Below are positions 22,556-31,030 of a stretch of DNA of 33,701 nucleotides, in pieces. This stretch comes from Gordonia sp. ABSL11-1 (GTDB taxonomy: Bacteria > Actinomycetota > Actinomycetes > Mycobacteriales > Mycobacteriaceae), in assembly GCF_030315685.1 (NCBI RefSeq), contig NZ_JASXSI010000038.1:1-33701 (forward strand). The letters are read 5' to 3'. The notes beneath the pieces were generated by a model, which saw only the letters and a program-made list of their open reading frames with translations, searched no databases and was not told where the DNA came from. The first letter of the stretch is position 1. Each line of letters starts with the position of its first letter. A program made the translations under genes and the position numbers.

Positions 22556-23863
22556 TCAGATCTGACGGAACCGGCGCAGCGCTTCCTCGCGCTCGGCCTT
22601 GTGGTCGACGATCGGGTCGGGGTAGTCGTCGGTGTCGATCTCGGGCACCCAGCACCGGACGTACTCGCCGTCGGGATCGAACTTCTTGCACTGGGTGTCC
22701 GGGTTGAACACCCGAAAGTACGGCGCCGCATCGGTTCCCGTGCCGGCGGCCCATTGCCAGCCATGCTGATTCGACGCCATGTCGCCGTCGGTCAGCTGCT
22801 CGAGGAACCACTGCGCACCCCACCACCACGGCAGGTGCAGGTCCTTGACGAGGAAGGACGCGGTGATCATCCGGACCCGGTTGTGCATGAAACCCGACTC
22901 GGCAAGCTGGCGCATCCCAGCGTCCACGATCGGGAATCCCGTACGGCCTTCCTTCCACGCATCGAGACGGCGGTAGGCGTCCTTGTCGGTGTCGAGTTCG
23001 ATGTCATCGAACTGGCGATTCCAGTTGTGCCACGCGCTGTCCGGCCAGTGATAGAGGACCGCGGCGTAGAAGTCACGGAAGGCGAGTTCGCGGAGATAGG
23101 ACTTCGCGCCGTTCGAACGGCCCAGATCGGCGGCCATGGTGCGCGGATGGATGTTGCCGAACTTCAGATACGCCGACATCCGGCTGCTCGCATCGAGATC
23201 CGGCCGATCCCGGTCGGAGTCGTAACCGGCGAGATCGTCGTCGAGGAACTCGCGCCATCGCTGAGTGGCGGCGGATTCGCCTGCGGGATGGTCGAGTTCG
23301 GCGGGTGCGGCCGGGATCGTGATGCGACCCGAGCGGGTGATGTCGCTGGGATCGACCGTGTCCGACGTCGACAGCGACGACGATGCGGGCGCCCGCCAAC
23401 CGTGCTCACGCCATTGATTGAAGTAGGGGGTGAAGACCTTGTAGGGCTCGCCGTCGTTCTTCGTCACCCGACCCGGCGACACCAGGTACGGCGAGCCGAC
23501 GGCCTCCAGGTCCACCTCACCGAGGGCCTCGGCCACCGCGTCGTCGCGTCGCCGGCCGAACGGCGAGAAGTCCTCGGTCACATGCACACTGGTCGCGTCG
23601 ACGGCGTCGGCGAGCCGCGGGATCTCCTTCTCGGGACGCCCGCGCACGACCAAGAGTCGGCCCGACAGTGAGTTGTCGAGATCGCGTAGCGAATCGAACA
23701 GGAAACTCAGACGTCGTGGACCCGACGACTTCTCCAGTCGTGGGTCCACGACGAAGCAGACCAGCACATCGTCCGCTGCTTCTTGCGCCGCGATGACCGG
23801 CGGCAGATCGCCCAGGCGCAGGTCGCGCCGGAGCCAGAGGATCGATGTCGAGCTCGTGGCTAT
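22556..23863 (-). CDS. phr: Deoxyribodipyrimidine photolyase (class I cryptochrome/photolyase family)
   Basis: About 435 residues if translation begins at the ATA at 23863. The N-terminal domain begins SILWLRRDLRLGDLPPV, as in normal family members. The FAD domain has YLKFGNIHPRT, ELAFRDFY, EGRTGFPIVDAGMRQL, GFMHNRVRMITASFLVKDL, SNQHGWQWAAGTGTDAAPYF and FNPDTQCKKFDPDG. The enzyme splits cyclobutane pyrimidine dimers with blue light. No ATG, GTG or TTG is available in frame before GTG 23767, which would delete the first beta strand. The ATA overlaps the FKBP stop as ATAG. Either a rare start codon is used or the sequence has an error there. Confidence 0.85.
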   Translation of the reverse strand: MATSSTSILWLRRDLRLGDLPPVIAAQEAADDVLVCFVVDPRLEKSSGPRRLSFLFDSLRDLDNSLSGRLLVVRGRPEKEIPRLADAVDATSVHVTEDFSPFGRRRDDAVAEALGEVDLEAVGSPYLVSPGRVTKNDGEPYKVFTPYFNQWREHGWRAPASSSLSTSDTVDPSDITRSGRITIPAAPAELDHPAGESAATQRWREFLDDDLAGYDSDRDRPDLDASSRMSAYLKFGNIHPRTMAADLGRSNGAKSYLRELAFRDFYAAVLYHWPDSAWHNWNRQFDDIELDTDKDAYRRLDAWKEGRTGFPIVDAGMRQLAESGFMHNRVRMITASFLVKDLHLPWWWGAQWFLEQLTDGDMASNQHGWQWAAGTGTDAAPYFRVFNPDTQCKKFDPDGEYVRCWVPEIDTDDYPDPIVDHKAEREEALRRFRQI

Positions 23864-24228
23864 CCCACGCCCAGCAGGTCGATGACGAACACGAGGGTCT
23901 TGCCGGACAGCCGATGTCCGGCACCAGCCGGGCCGTAGGCGAGCTGCGGCGGGACGGTCAGCTGGCGGCGACCGCCGACCTGCATGCCGGGGATGCCCTC
24001 CTGCCAGCCGGGGATCAGCCGATCGAGCGGGAAGTTGGCGGACTGGCCGCGATCCCAGGACGAGTCGAACTCCTCGCCGGTCTCGTACTCCACACCGACG
24101 TAGTGCACGTCCACCACACCGCCGCGCTGGGCCTCGGCGCCGTCACCGACGATGAGATCCTTGATCTGCAGTTCTACGGGGGCCGGGCCTTCGGGGAATT
24201 CGACTTCGGGCTTTTCAGCGCTGGTCAA
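23860..24228 (-). CDS. FKBP-type peptidyl-prolyl cis-trans isomerase
   Basis: 122 residues, a single FKBP domain without signal peptide. Landmarks are VDVHYVGVEYETGEEFDSSW, FPLDRLIPGWQEGIPGMQVG, RRQLTVPPQLAYG and a final LVFVIDLLGVG. Most hydrophobic-pocket residues (Tyr, Phe, Asp, Trp, Tyr) are in place. It should catalyse proline isomerisation in the cytosol. It lies 78 bases downstream of citrate synthase on the same strand and overlaps the photolyase reading frame at its stop, so the three may share a transcript. Confidence 0.92.
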   Translation of the reverse strand: MTSAEKPEVEFPEGPAPVELQIKDLIVGDGAEAQRGGVVDVHYVGVEYETGEEFDSSWDRGQSANFPLDRLIPGWQEGIPGMQVGGRRQLTVPPQLAYGPAGAGHRLSGKTLVFVIDLLGVG

Positions 24229-24306
24229 CGGGACTCTCCTTTGAGTCGTCGGATCAGTTTCTCTTCGGACGTCTCGGCCACTGGGCCGAGATCGGCTCCC
24301 GAACGC

Positions 24307-25629
24307 TCAGCGCTGCCCCATCGCGACATAGTCGCGCTCGGTGTATCCGGTGTACAGCTGGCGCGGACGACCGATCTTGCCGGACGGGTCCTCGTGCATC
24401 TCGCGCCAGTGCGCGATCCAGCCGGGCAGCCGGCCGAGGGCGAACAGCACGGTGAACATCCGCGTCGGGAAGCCCATCGCACGGTAGATGACGCCCGTGT
24501 AGAAGTCCACGTTCGGGTAGAGCTTGCGCTCGATGAAGTAGTCGTCGGACAGCGCCACCTCTTCGAGGCCCTTCGCGATGTCGAGCAGATCGTCCTGCAC
24601 GCCAAGGGATTCCAGGATCGAGTCCGCGGTCTTCTTCACGATCGCGGCACGTGGGTCGTAGTTCTTGTAGACGCGGTGACCGAAGCCCATGAGCTTCACC
24701 CCGGCCTCTTTGTTCTTGACCTTGTTCATGAAAGCCTGGGTGTCGCCACCGGACGCACGGATCTCCTCGAGCATCTCGAGCACCGCCTGGTTGGCGCCAC
24801 CGTGCAGCGGGCCCCAGAGCGCGTTGATGCCACCCGAGATCGAGGTGAACAGATTGGCCTGCGACGAACCGACCAGTCGCACGGTCGAGGTGGAGCAGTT
24901 CTGCTCGTGGTCGGCATGCAGGATGAAGAGCATGTCAAGGGCCTTGGCGACCTCGGGATCGACCTCGTACGGCTCGGCCGGGAACCCGAATGTCATCCGC
25001 AGGAAGTTCTCCACCAGGCTCAGCGAGTTGTCCGGGTAGAGGAACGGCTGACCGGCCGACTTCTTGTAGGCGTAGGCCGCGATTGTGGGCAACTTCGCCA
25101 GAAGTCGGATCGTCGACAGTTCGACCTGCTCCGGATCCTTGGGATCGAGCGAGTCCTGGTAGTAGGCGGAGAGTGCATTCACCGCGCTCGAGAGGACCGG
25201 CATCGGGTGGGCGTTGCGCGGGAAGCCATCGAAGAAGCGCTTCAGGTCCTCGTGCAGCAGCGTGTGCCGACGGATCTTGTCGGTGAAATCCTCGAGCTGA
25301 CTCGGCGTCGGCAGCTCGCCGTAGATGAGCAGATAGCTGACCTCGATGAAGGTCGACTTCTCGGCCAGCTGATCGATGGGGATACCGCGGTAGCGCAGGA
25401 TGCCCGCGTCGCCGTCGATATAGGTGATCGCCGACTTGGTCGACGCCGTGTTGACGAACCCACTGTCGAAGGTCGTCAGTCCCGTCTCGGCCAGGAACTT
25501 GCCCAGACCGACGGAATCGTTGCCTTCGGTGGCCTTCAGGATCGGGAGCTCCAGCCGGCCACCGGGGTAGGTGAACGTCGCTGATGCCGTATCGGACGCC
25601 TGGTCAGCTGGGACTGTTTCAGCGGACAC
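24307..25629 (-). CDS. gltA2: Citrate synthase
   Basis: 440 residues from a GTG; AAGGGG five bases upstream serves as ribosome-binding site. It catalyses oxaloacetate plus acetyl-CoA to citrate in the TCA cycle. Catalytic parts are visible: the His in LHADHEQNCSTSTVR, the His in WGPLHGGANQAVLEML, GFGHRVYKNYDPRA, and the Asp in NVDFYTGVIYRAMGFP. Length and the N-terminal LELPILKATEGNDSVG region fit the hexameric actinobacterial GltA2 type. It follows the pfkB-like gene by 68 bases, a gap likely to hold its own promoter. FKBP lies downstream. Confidence 0.95.
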   Translation of the reverse strand: MSAETVPADQASDTASATFTYPGGRLELPILKATEGNDSVGLGKFLAETGLTTFDSGFVNTASTKSAITYIDGDAGILRYRGIPIDQLAEKSTFIEVSYLLIYGELPTPSQLEDFTDKIRRHTLLHEDLKRFFDGFPRNAHPMPVLSSAVNALSAYYQDSLDPKDPEQVELSTIRLLAKLPTIAAYAYKKSAGQPFLYPDNSLSLVENFLRMTFGFPAEPYEVDPEVAKALDMLFILHADHEQNCSTSTVRLVGSSQANLFTSISGGINALWGPLHGGANQAVLEMLEEIRASGGDTQAFMNKVKNKEAGVKLMGFGHRVYKNYDPRAAIVKKTADSILESLGVQDDLLDIAKGLEEVALSDDYFIERKLYPNVDFYTGVIYRAMGFPTRMFTVLFALGRLPGWIAHWREMHEDPSGKIGRPRQLYTGYTERDYVAMGQR

Positions 25630-25697
25630 ACGAACCCCTTTACTCAGGTGAGAGCTTGCACTACGCAGATCCGGGTAAGGATGCTGTTGGTATCAAC

Positions 25698-26642
25698 CTA
25701 GTCGCTTGCCAGCTCGCTCGCCCACGGAGGGTCGGCGCCGGGGCGCGAGACCGTGATCGCGGCGACCTGACCTGCGAATTCCGCGGTCGCACGCCACTGC
25801 TCGAGAGTCAGCGCAGCGACCGCTTTCGACGACAGCGCGCCGATGCGATCGAGGTGTCGCAGCACTCCTCCGACCACCGAGTCCCCGGCCCCGATGGTGT
25901 CTGCGACCTGCGCTTTCGGCGCCGGCGCAGTGATCGTCCCGCCCCGGGTCGTGACGGTGATCCCGTCAGCGCCCGCCGTGGTGATGACGGCGCTGACCCC
26001 GGACGCCAGCCACGCGGCCGCGCCGGAGCCATCCGGGCCGGCGCCGAGCCACGCGGCGTCCTCGTCGGAGAGCTTCACCAGATCGACCGCGTCCATCCAT
26101 GAGGAGAACCGGCGACGGTAGGCGTCGGGGTCGTCGATCACCGCCGGCCGGATGTTCGGATCCACGACGACCAGCCGTCCCTCGTCGTGGCTGCGCCGCA
26201 ACACCGATTCGTACACCGACGCACCGGGTTCGAGCACCATCGACAGCGTCCCGAAGCACACCGCCGCCACCGTCGACGGAAAGGTCTCGGTGATCTCGAC
26301 GAGACGATCCGCGGTCCCATCCACGTAGAACGAATACTGCGCCGCACCGTTGTCACCGATGGTCGCGAGCGCGAGCGATGTGGGCTCGGGGCGCCGCTGC
26401 ACGAGACCGGTTCCGACCCCACCGGCCTGGAGTGCGGCGATGATCGCGTCACCGTAGGTGTCGGTGGACACCGCCGAACACAGCGACACCGCGCTGCCGA
26501 GTCGTCCCAGGGTCACCGCGACGTTGAACGGTCCGCCGCCCAGCGCCGGCTGGAGTGCCGGCAGCCGACCCGGATACGCCGGCGCCGACGACGCCTGCAC
26601 GACGTCGACCAGCGCTTCTCCACAGACCACGATCTCGCGCAT
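25698..26642 (-). CDS. PfkB-family carbohydrate kinase (fructokinase-like)
   Basis: 314 residues from the ATG at 26642, chosen because AGGAGGT sits 3-9 bases upstream; a longer frame reaches 26693 but lacks this site. The N-terminal signature GGGPFNVAVTLGRLG binds the sugar. VVVDPNIRPAV, VKLSDEDAAWL and DTIGAGDSVVGGVL (248-261, catalytic Asp254) complete the ribokinase fold. It phosphorylates a sugar or nucleoside with ATP; fructose is the usual guess for this pattern. It is divergent from the 5-oxoprolinase genes with about 67 bases between starts and may be unrelated to them. Confidence 0.85.
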   Translation of the reverse strand: MREIVVCGEALVDVVQASSAPAYPGRLPALQPALGGGPFNVAVTLGRLGSAVSLCSAVSTDTYGDAIIAALQAGGVGTGLVQRRPEPTSLALATIGDNGAAQYSFYVDGTADRLVEITETFPSTVAAVCFGTLSMVLEPGASVYESVLRRSHDEGRLVVVDPNIRPAVIDDPDAYRRRFSSWMDAVDLVKLSDEDAAWLGAGPDGSGAAAWLASGVSAVITTAGADGITVTTRGGTITAPAPKAQVADTIGAGDSVVGGVLRHLDRIGALSSKAVAALTLEQWRATAEFAGQVAAITVSRPGADPPWASELASD

Positions 26643-26697
26643 CGCACCTCCTGCTCGCTCCGGTGTCATCCTGCCATCCGGACCCGCACGCATGACC

Positions 26698-26703
26698 TAA
26701 GTT
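26698..26703 (+). promoter_or_regulatory. Candidate -10 box for pxpBC
   Basis: TAAGTT ends 6 bases before the ATG at 26710, placing the transcription start at or next to the A of the start codon. GAGGAC touches the ATG and is too close to work as a ribosome-binding site. No good -35 was seen. Confidence 0.4.
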
Positions 26704-26709
26704 GAGGAC

Positions 26710-27378
26710 ATGCGAGAGTTGCCCGCCGGACCCGATGCGGTCGTGCTCGATTTCGCCGATGACCCGGAGCCGTCGGCGGCGGTCGGGCGGGCGACGGCGG
26801 CGATCCGCCGCGCGATCGGCTCGGACATGCTGCGCGCGACGGACGTGATCCCCAGCGCGCACACGGTGCTCGTCCAGGCCGACCGCGGAGCGGGTATCGA
26901 CGTCCTGGGGGTGCATCGGGCACTGCGCGGCGCGCGAGACGGTGCGGCACAGTCGGATGCGCGGTCCGACGAGATCCGGATCCCCGTCATCTATGACGGA
27001 CCGGATCTCGACGACGTCGCCCGGACGCTCGGACTCGGCGTCGACGAGGTCGTCGCGCTCCACCGGGACGCCCGCTGGCAGGTGCAGTTCATGGGATTCG
27101 CCCCGGGCTTCGGTTATCTGGTGGCACAGGAGGATCCGGAGAACCGCTGGGCGCGGGTCCCGCGACGCGACGAATCCCGCACCGCGGTGCCCGCCGGAGC
27201 GGTCGCCGTCGCGGCCGGTTACAGCGCCGTCTATCCGCGCGAGAGTCCCGGCGGGTGGCATCTGATCGGCCACACCACCGCTCCGATGTGGGATGAGAAC
27301 TACACTCCCCCAGCACTTCTCGAGCCCGGCAGGACGGTTCGCTTCGTACCCGCCGACGACGCCGGGTCGACTCCGTGA
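26710..27378 (+). CDS. pxpB: 5-oxoprolinase subunit B
   Basis: 222 residues of the PxpB/KipI family. IPVIYDGPDLDDVARTLGL, HRDARWQVQFMGFAPGFGYL, VPRRDESRTAVPAGAVAVA and the final YPRESPGGWHLIGHT are the standard motifs. Together with PxpA and PxpC it opens 5-oxoproline (pyroglutamate) to glutamate with ATP. The subunit C gene overlaps by four bases (GTGA). No pxpA (LamB/YcsF family) gene is present in the window. Confidence 0.92.
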   Translation: MRELPAGPDAVVLDFADDPEPSAAVGRATAAIRRAIGSDMLRATDVIPSAHTVLVQADRGAGIDVLGVHRALRGARDGAAQSDARSDEIRIPVIYDGPDLDDVARTLGLGVDEVVALHRDARWQVQFMGFAPGFGYLVAQEDPENRWARVPRRDESRTAVPAGAVAVAAGYSAVYPRESPGGWHLIGHTTAPMWDENYTPPALLEPGRTVRFVPADDAGSTP

Positions 27379-28250
27379 CGAAGTCGCTCCTCATCGTCGA
27401 TCCCGGCCCGTTCGCCACCGTGCAGGATCTCGGGCGCGGCGGATACGCGCACCTCGGCGTTCCGGCCGCCGGCGGCGCCGACCGTTCGTCGCTGACCCTC
27501 GCCAACCGCCTCGTCGGCAACGCCGAATCGGCGGCCGTGGTGGAGACGACGTTGGGCCGCCTCTGCATCCGGGCGCGCGGCGATCTCCTCGTCGCGGTCA
27601 CCGGCGCCCAGACCGCGGTCCGCGTCGACGACGTGCCGGTCGGCGTCGATGCCGCGGTGCCGCTGGGCGCGGGAGCCGAACTGAGCGTCGGCACACCCGT
27701 CCGCGGCTGCCGCAACTATCTCGCCGTCCGAGGCGGGATCGACGTCGCGGAGGTGCTCGGCTCACGCGCCACCGACACCCTCTCGGGCCTGGGGCCGGCG
27801 CCCCTGACGGCAGGCACCGAATTGCCGATCGGGGCAACGGCTCTCGATTGGCCGGCGACATCGTCGGCACCGATCGCCCATGAGTCGCCGGATGTCGTCG
27901 ACCTGGAGATCGCCGACGGCCCCCGTCGCGACCACGTGCGCTCACCGGCCGATCTCATCCGCGGAGTCTGGGAGGTCGGCGTCGACAGCAACCGGGTCGG
28001 TGTGCGCATCGACCGTCCTGCCGACTCCGACGATCCGCTCGTAGTGCACCGCGAGGACGCCGCCGAACTGGCGTCGGAGGGGGTACCCCACGGCGCCGTA
28101 CAGATCCCGCCGAGCGGACGACCCGTCCTGTTCCTCGCCGATCACCCGGTGACGGGCGGCTATCCGGTCGTCGCCGTCCTCACCCCGTCGGCGATCGACC
28201 GGGCGGCGCAGCTCGTCGCCGGCGATCGGCTCCGGTTCCGCCGACGGTGA
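27375..28250 (+). CDS. pxpC: 5-oxoprolinase subunit C
   Basis: 291 residues of the biotin-dependent carboxylase-like PxpC/KipA family. Recognisable parts are IVDPGPFATVQDLGRGGYAHLGVPAAGGADR, ANRLVGN, CRNYLAVRGGIDV, LGSRATDTLSGLGP, the SNRVGVRI segment, a PHGAVQIPPSGRPV stretch and DHPVTGGYPVVAVL. It forms the catalytic complex with PxpB. It starts with GTG inside the pxpB stop, so the two are coupled. The 47 bases that follow hold the promoter of the next gene. Confidence 0.92.
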   Translation: MTKSLLIVDPGPFATVQDLGRGGYAHLGVPAAGGADRSSLTLANRLVGNAESAAVVETTLGRLCIRARGDLLVAVTGAQTAVRVDDVPVGVDAAVPLGAGAELSVGTPVRGCRNYLAVRGGIDVAEVLGSRATDTLSGLGPAPLTAGTELPIGATALDWPATSSAPIAHESPDVVDLEIADGPRRDHVRSPADLIRGVWEVGVDSNRVGVRIDRPADSDDPLVVHREDAAELASEGVPHGAVQIPPSGRPVLFLADHPVTGGYPVVAVLTPSAIDRAAQLVAGDRLRFRRR

Positions 28251-28260
28251 GCCCGCGTCG

Positions 28261-28298
28261 TTGACAGCGCCCTGAGACGATCCTAGACTTTCGTCTCA
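28261..28298 (+). promoter_or_regulatory. Promoter and operator of the MpaB-family gene
   Basis: TTGACA (28261-28266) and TAGACT (28284-28289) are 17 bases apart, and the ATG at 28298 begins 8 bases after the -10 box, so the transcript has little or no leader. TGAGACGA (28273-28280) and TCGTCTCA (28291-28298) are perfect 8-bp inverted repeats that flank the -10 box with a 10-base spacer, the geometry of a TetR-type operator. Confidence 0.7.
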
Positions 28299-29332
28299 TG
28301 ACCGAGGTACTGACGACGCCCGCCAACTCGTCGGCTCCCGCACCGACGGTCAGGCGGCCCGAGGACTACGCACCACTCGGCCCCGACTCGCTCACCTGGC
28401 AGATCTGGGGCACCTGGACGGGCATGTTCCAGGGACTCTGGGCCGGCTCGATGCAGAACATGCACCCGAAACTCGGCGCAGCGGTGTGGGAACACTCCGA
28501 CTTCTTCGGCGAGCGCTGGCAGCGACTCATGCGGTCGCTGTACCCGATCAGCGGCGTCGTCTTCGATCCGGTCCCGGCCGACGGCCCCACCACCGGCCAC
28601 GAGGTCCGGGACTACCACCGCGACATCAAGGGACGGATGGAGGACGGGTCGCGCTATCACGCCCTCGACCCCGACGTCTTCTACTGGGCACATGCCACCT
28701 TCTGGTACGGAAACGTCCGGCTGTGCGAACGATTCGGGCCGTGGCTCAGCGAGGATCAGAAGCGGCAACTCTTCGAGGAGTCGAAGGCTTGGTACGCCAT
28801 GTACGGCGTGTCGATGCGTCCGGTCCCGGACACCTACGAGGACTTCCTGGCCTACTGGGACCACATGTGCCGCAACGAACTCCGCGATCACCCGGCAGTT
28901 CGGACGGTCCTCGACATCGGACAGCTCCCACCGCCGCCGTTCCTCCGGCTGATCCCGGATCGCATCTGGTTCCGCTACATGGCGCCGACGAATCAGCGCT
29001 TCTTCACCTGGCTCACCACCGGCTTCTACGATGAACCGGTCCGCGAGATGCTGAGCCTGCCATGGACCGAGAAGGACGAACGACGCTTCCGGTTGCTCGG
29101 GAAGACGATCAACCTGGTGATGCATCGTCTGCTGCCTGCGCGTCTCCGTCGGCATCCACGCCCGCGCGACGCCTGGGATCGCGTGTCGGGCCGCACCGCG
29201 GCCGACGCCCCGCTCGTCCACACACCGACGCGCAACCTGCCGCCCGAGGCCGAGCGCGACAATCCGATGCACTACTGCCCGGTCCATGCGGCCCGCCGCG
29301 CCACCTACCCGGGACGCGTCAGCGAGAGCTGA
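28298..29332 (+). CDS. MpaB-family oxygenase (DUF2236)
   Basis: 344 residues without membrane helices. It fits the DUF2236 family, named after fungal MpaB and related to the latex-clearing protein Lcp, which binds haem b: HSDFFGERWQRLMRS, DYHRDIKGRMEDGSRYHALD, FYWAHATFWYG, and a YWDHMCRNELRDH segment with conserved His and acidic residues. The expected activity is oxygen-dependent attack on a lipid or isoprenoid; the substrate is not known. It is a single gene with its own strong promoter and an operator-like palindrome, so expression is probably inducible. It is convergent with the 2-oxoglutarate oxygenase, with 5 bases between stops. Confidence 0.8.
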   Translation: MTEVLTTPANSSAPAPTVRRPEDYAPLGPDSLTWQIWGTWTGMFQGLWAGSMQNMHPKLGAAVWEHSDFFGERWQRLMRSLYPISGVVFDPVPADGPTTGHEVRDYHRDIKGRMEDGSRYHALDPDVFYWAHATFWYGNVRLCERFGPWLSEDQKRQLFEESKAWYAMYGVSMRPVPDTYEDFLAYWDHMCRNELRDHPAVRTVLDIGQLPPPPFLRLIPDRIWFRYMAPTNQRFFTWLTTGFYDEPVREMLSLPWTEKDERRFRLLGKTINLVMHRLLPARLRRHPRPRDAWDRVSGRTAADAPLVHTPTRNLPPEAERDNPMHYCPVHAARRATYPGRVSES

Positions 29333-29337
29333 GGGCG

Positions 29338-30414
29338 CTACTGCTGGCCGAGACCTCGTCGCATGGCCTCGCGCACCCGTTGCGCCTCCCGGCGGGCATA
29401 CGGATTGGACTGTCCGGCACGTGATCCCGCGAGCTTGGCACCGATGTGCTCGCCGACGGTGATCGGCGAGTACCGACTTCCCGCTCCGACGCAGGACGGT
29501 AGCGTCGAGATCGTCGCATCGATGTTGCCGTCGTGGAAGAACGCCGCCGAGCGACGACGCTCGATGGTGCCGTCGATCACCGGCGGCTTGACGCGATGCA
29601 GCGTCGACATCCAGCGTTCGTTGGTCCAGCGCGCCATCAGATCACCGAGATTGATTAGCAGCGCGCCGTCGGCGGGTTCCACGTCGTGCCAGTCGCCGTC
29701 GCGATCGAGCACCTGGAGACCGCGGACTTGATCGGCCCACAGCACGGTGACGATGCCGTAGTCGGTGTGCTCGCCCATGCCGGTGAGCTCGCCGTCGAGT
29801 TCGATCTGGCCGGGCGGCAACGCGTAGTTGTTCATCCGGAGTACGTCGAGCGAGTGATCGGTGTAGCCGTCGAAGAAGTCTGCGGGGAGATCGAGGGCGT
29901 CGGCGAAAATCCGGGTCAGTGTGTGCGCGACCCGGGACGCTTCGGCGAAGTAGGCCGACACGGCGGCCTCGAAGTGATCGACGGAGGGCCAGGTGTTGGC
30001 AGCGTACTGATCGTCGGGGAGGTCGAGTTCCGGATAGTCCTGCGCCTCGACGCCGACGTTGAACGCCTCGAAGAAGTCGTTCATCCGGTCGGCCGGCTCG
30101 ACGCCGAGGCTCAGTGACAGCGATTCCGACTTCGGCGGTGCGTATCCGCGGTTGATCTCCGGAGGTGTGCGGTAGGCCTTCTTCTCGTCGAGCGGGAGTG
30201 CGAAGAAGTCGTCGAGGACAGCGGTGAACTCGTCGAGGACGGCAGACGGGATCTCGTGTCCGACGATCTGGATGAACCCCACCGAACTCGCCGCGTCGTC
30301 GATCTGTGCCGCGACGGCCGCACGATCGGCCGGACTGCCGGTTCCGGTGTACGGACTGATGTCGATGATCGGCACCATGAAGGTCCCCGCCGGGTTGTCG
30401 ACTACCGCGCTCAT
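29338..30414 (-). CDS. 2-oxoglutarate/Fe(II)-dependent dioxygenase, isopenicillin N synthase family
   Basis: 358 residues from the ATG at 30414; an ATG nine bases earlier is equally possible. The N-terminal DIOX_N part (VPIIDISPY, GFIQIVGHEIP, RTPPEINRGY) is followed by the double-stranded beta helix. The iron ligands are His216 and Asp218 in MGEHTDYG and His273 in STLHRVKPP; Arg288 and Ser289 (RRSAAFF) bind the 2-oxoglutarate carboxylate. It hydroxylates or oxidises an unknown small molecule in the cytosol. No biosynthetic partner gene lies beside it. Upstream lies only decayed transporter DNA. Confidence 0.85.
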   Translation of the reverse strand: MSAVVDNPAGTFMVPIIDISPYTGTGSPADRAAVAAQIDDAASSVGFIQIVGHEIPSAVLDEFTAVLDDFFALPLDEKKAYRTPPEINRGYAPPKSESLSLSLGVEPADRMNDFFEAFNVGVEAQDYPELDLPDDQYAANTWPSVDHFEAAVSAYFAEASRVAHTLTRIFADALDLPADFFDGYTDHSLDVLRMNNYALPPGQIELDGELTGMGEHTDYGIVTVLWADQVRGLQVLDRDGDWHDVEPADGALLINLGDLMARWTNERWMSTLHRVKPPVIDGTIERRRSAAFFHDGNIDATISTLPSCVGAGSRYSPITVGEHIGAKLAGSRAGQSNPYARREAQRVREAMRRGLGQQ

Positions 30415-30429
30415 GGCACCCATAGTGGC

Positions 30430-31030
30430 ATCGAATCCACGATTCCGCTGATCAGGCGATCGCAGGGGCAGGCGAGGCGGCCCGCGCGGTACTGTACGAA
30501 CGCCGGGATCGCCAGCGCGGCAACGATGGTCAGGACGATGACCACGATCTCGCCGCCTGCAGCATCGTCTGCCGGAACGCTGCCGAGGCCATGTCGGCGG
30601 CGCCACCGACCATCAGCGCGACGACCACGACCGGCAGGACGGGCAAGGCCGTGCCGTGAGCGAAGAACAACACCGCTCCGGCGACGACGATCGCCACTCC
30701 CCAGATCAGGATGCAGACGATCACCGCCAGACCCTGCCGTCGGACGTGACTCACCCAGCCGGTCAGCAACCCGACGGTGGCAAAAGGCGGCGCGGCACGG
30801 CGAAGAGTGTCGGTGCGGCAAATCCTGTATCGGCCACCGCGCAGAGCACGCCGGTCAGCTTCGCAGGTCCGTGGGCAGGCGCGATCTGTAGCACTTCCAT
30901 GTGCCCGGGGACCGGGCCGATACCAACGTCCACATCCGAGCATGACGCTCGCCACCAGGTTCACGGTCGACACGGCGACGATCAGGACGGTAAGACCTGC
31001 GAGCAGCGCAACCAGAGCAACAATGATCCC
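30430..31030 (-). pseudogene. MFS (EntS-like siderophore exporter) C-terminal fragment
   Basis: On the minus strand helix-like pieces appear in more than one frame: GIIVALVALLAGLTVLIVAVS (31010-30950), then after damaged sequence GLLTGWVSHVRRQGLAVIVC and LPVLPVVVVALMVGGAADMA with SAAFRQTMLQAA (30780-30550). In another frame IVVIVLTIVAALAIPAFVQYRA follows (30550-30480). The last two resemble the end of EntS-type exporters, but the 50 or so residues normally between them are deleted at about 30550. No complete frame spans the region. Confidence 0.65.

Noticed and set aside
29333..29337. Terminator between the MpaB-family gene and the 2-oxoglutarate oxygenase
   Set aside because: Only 5 bases separate the stops and no hairpin is evident.
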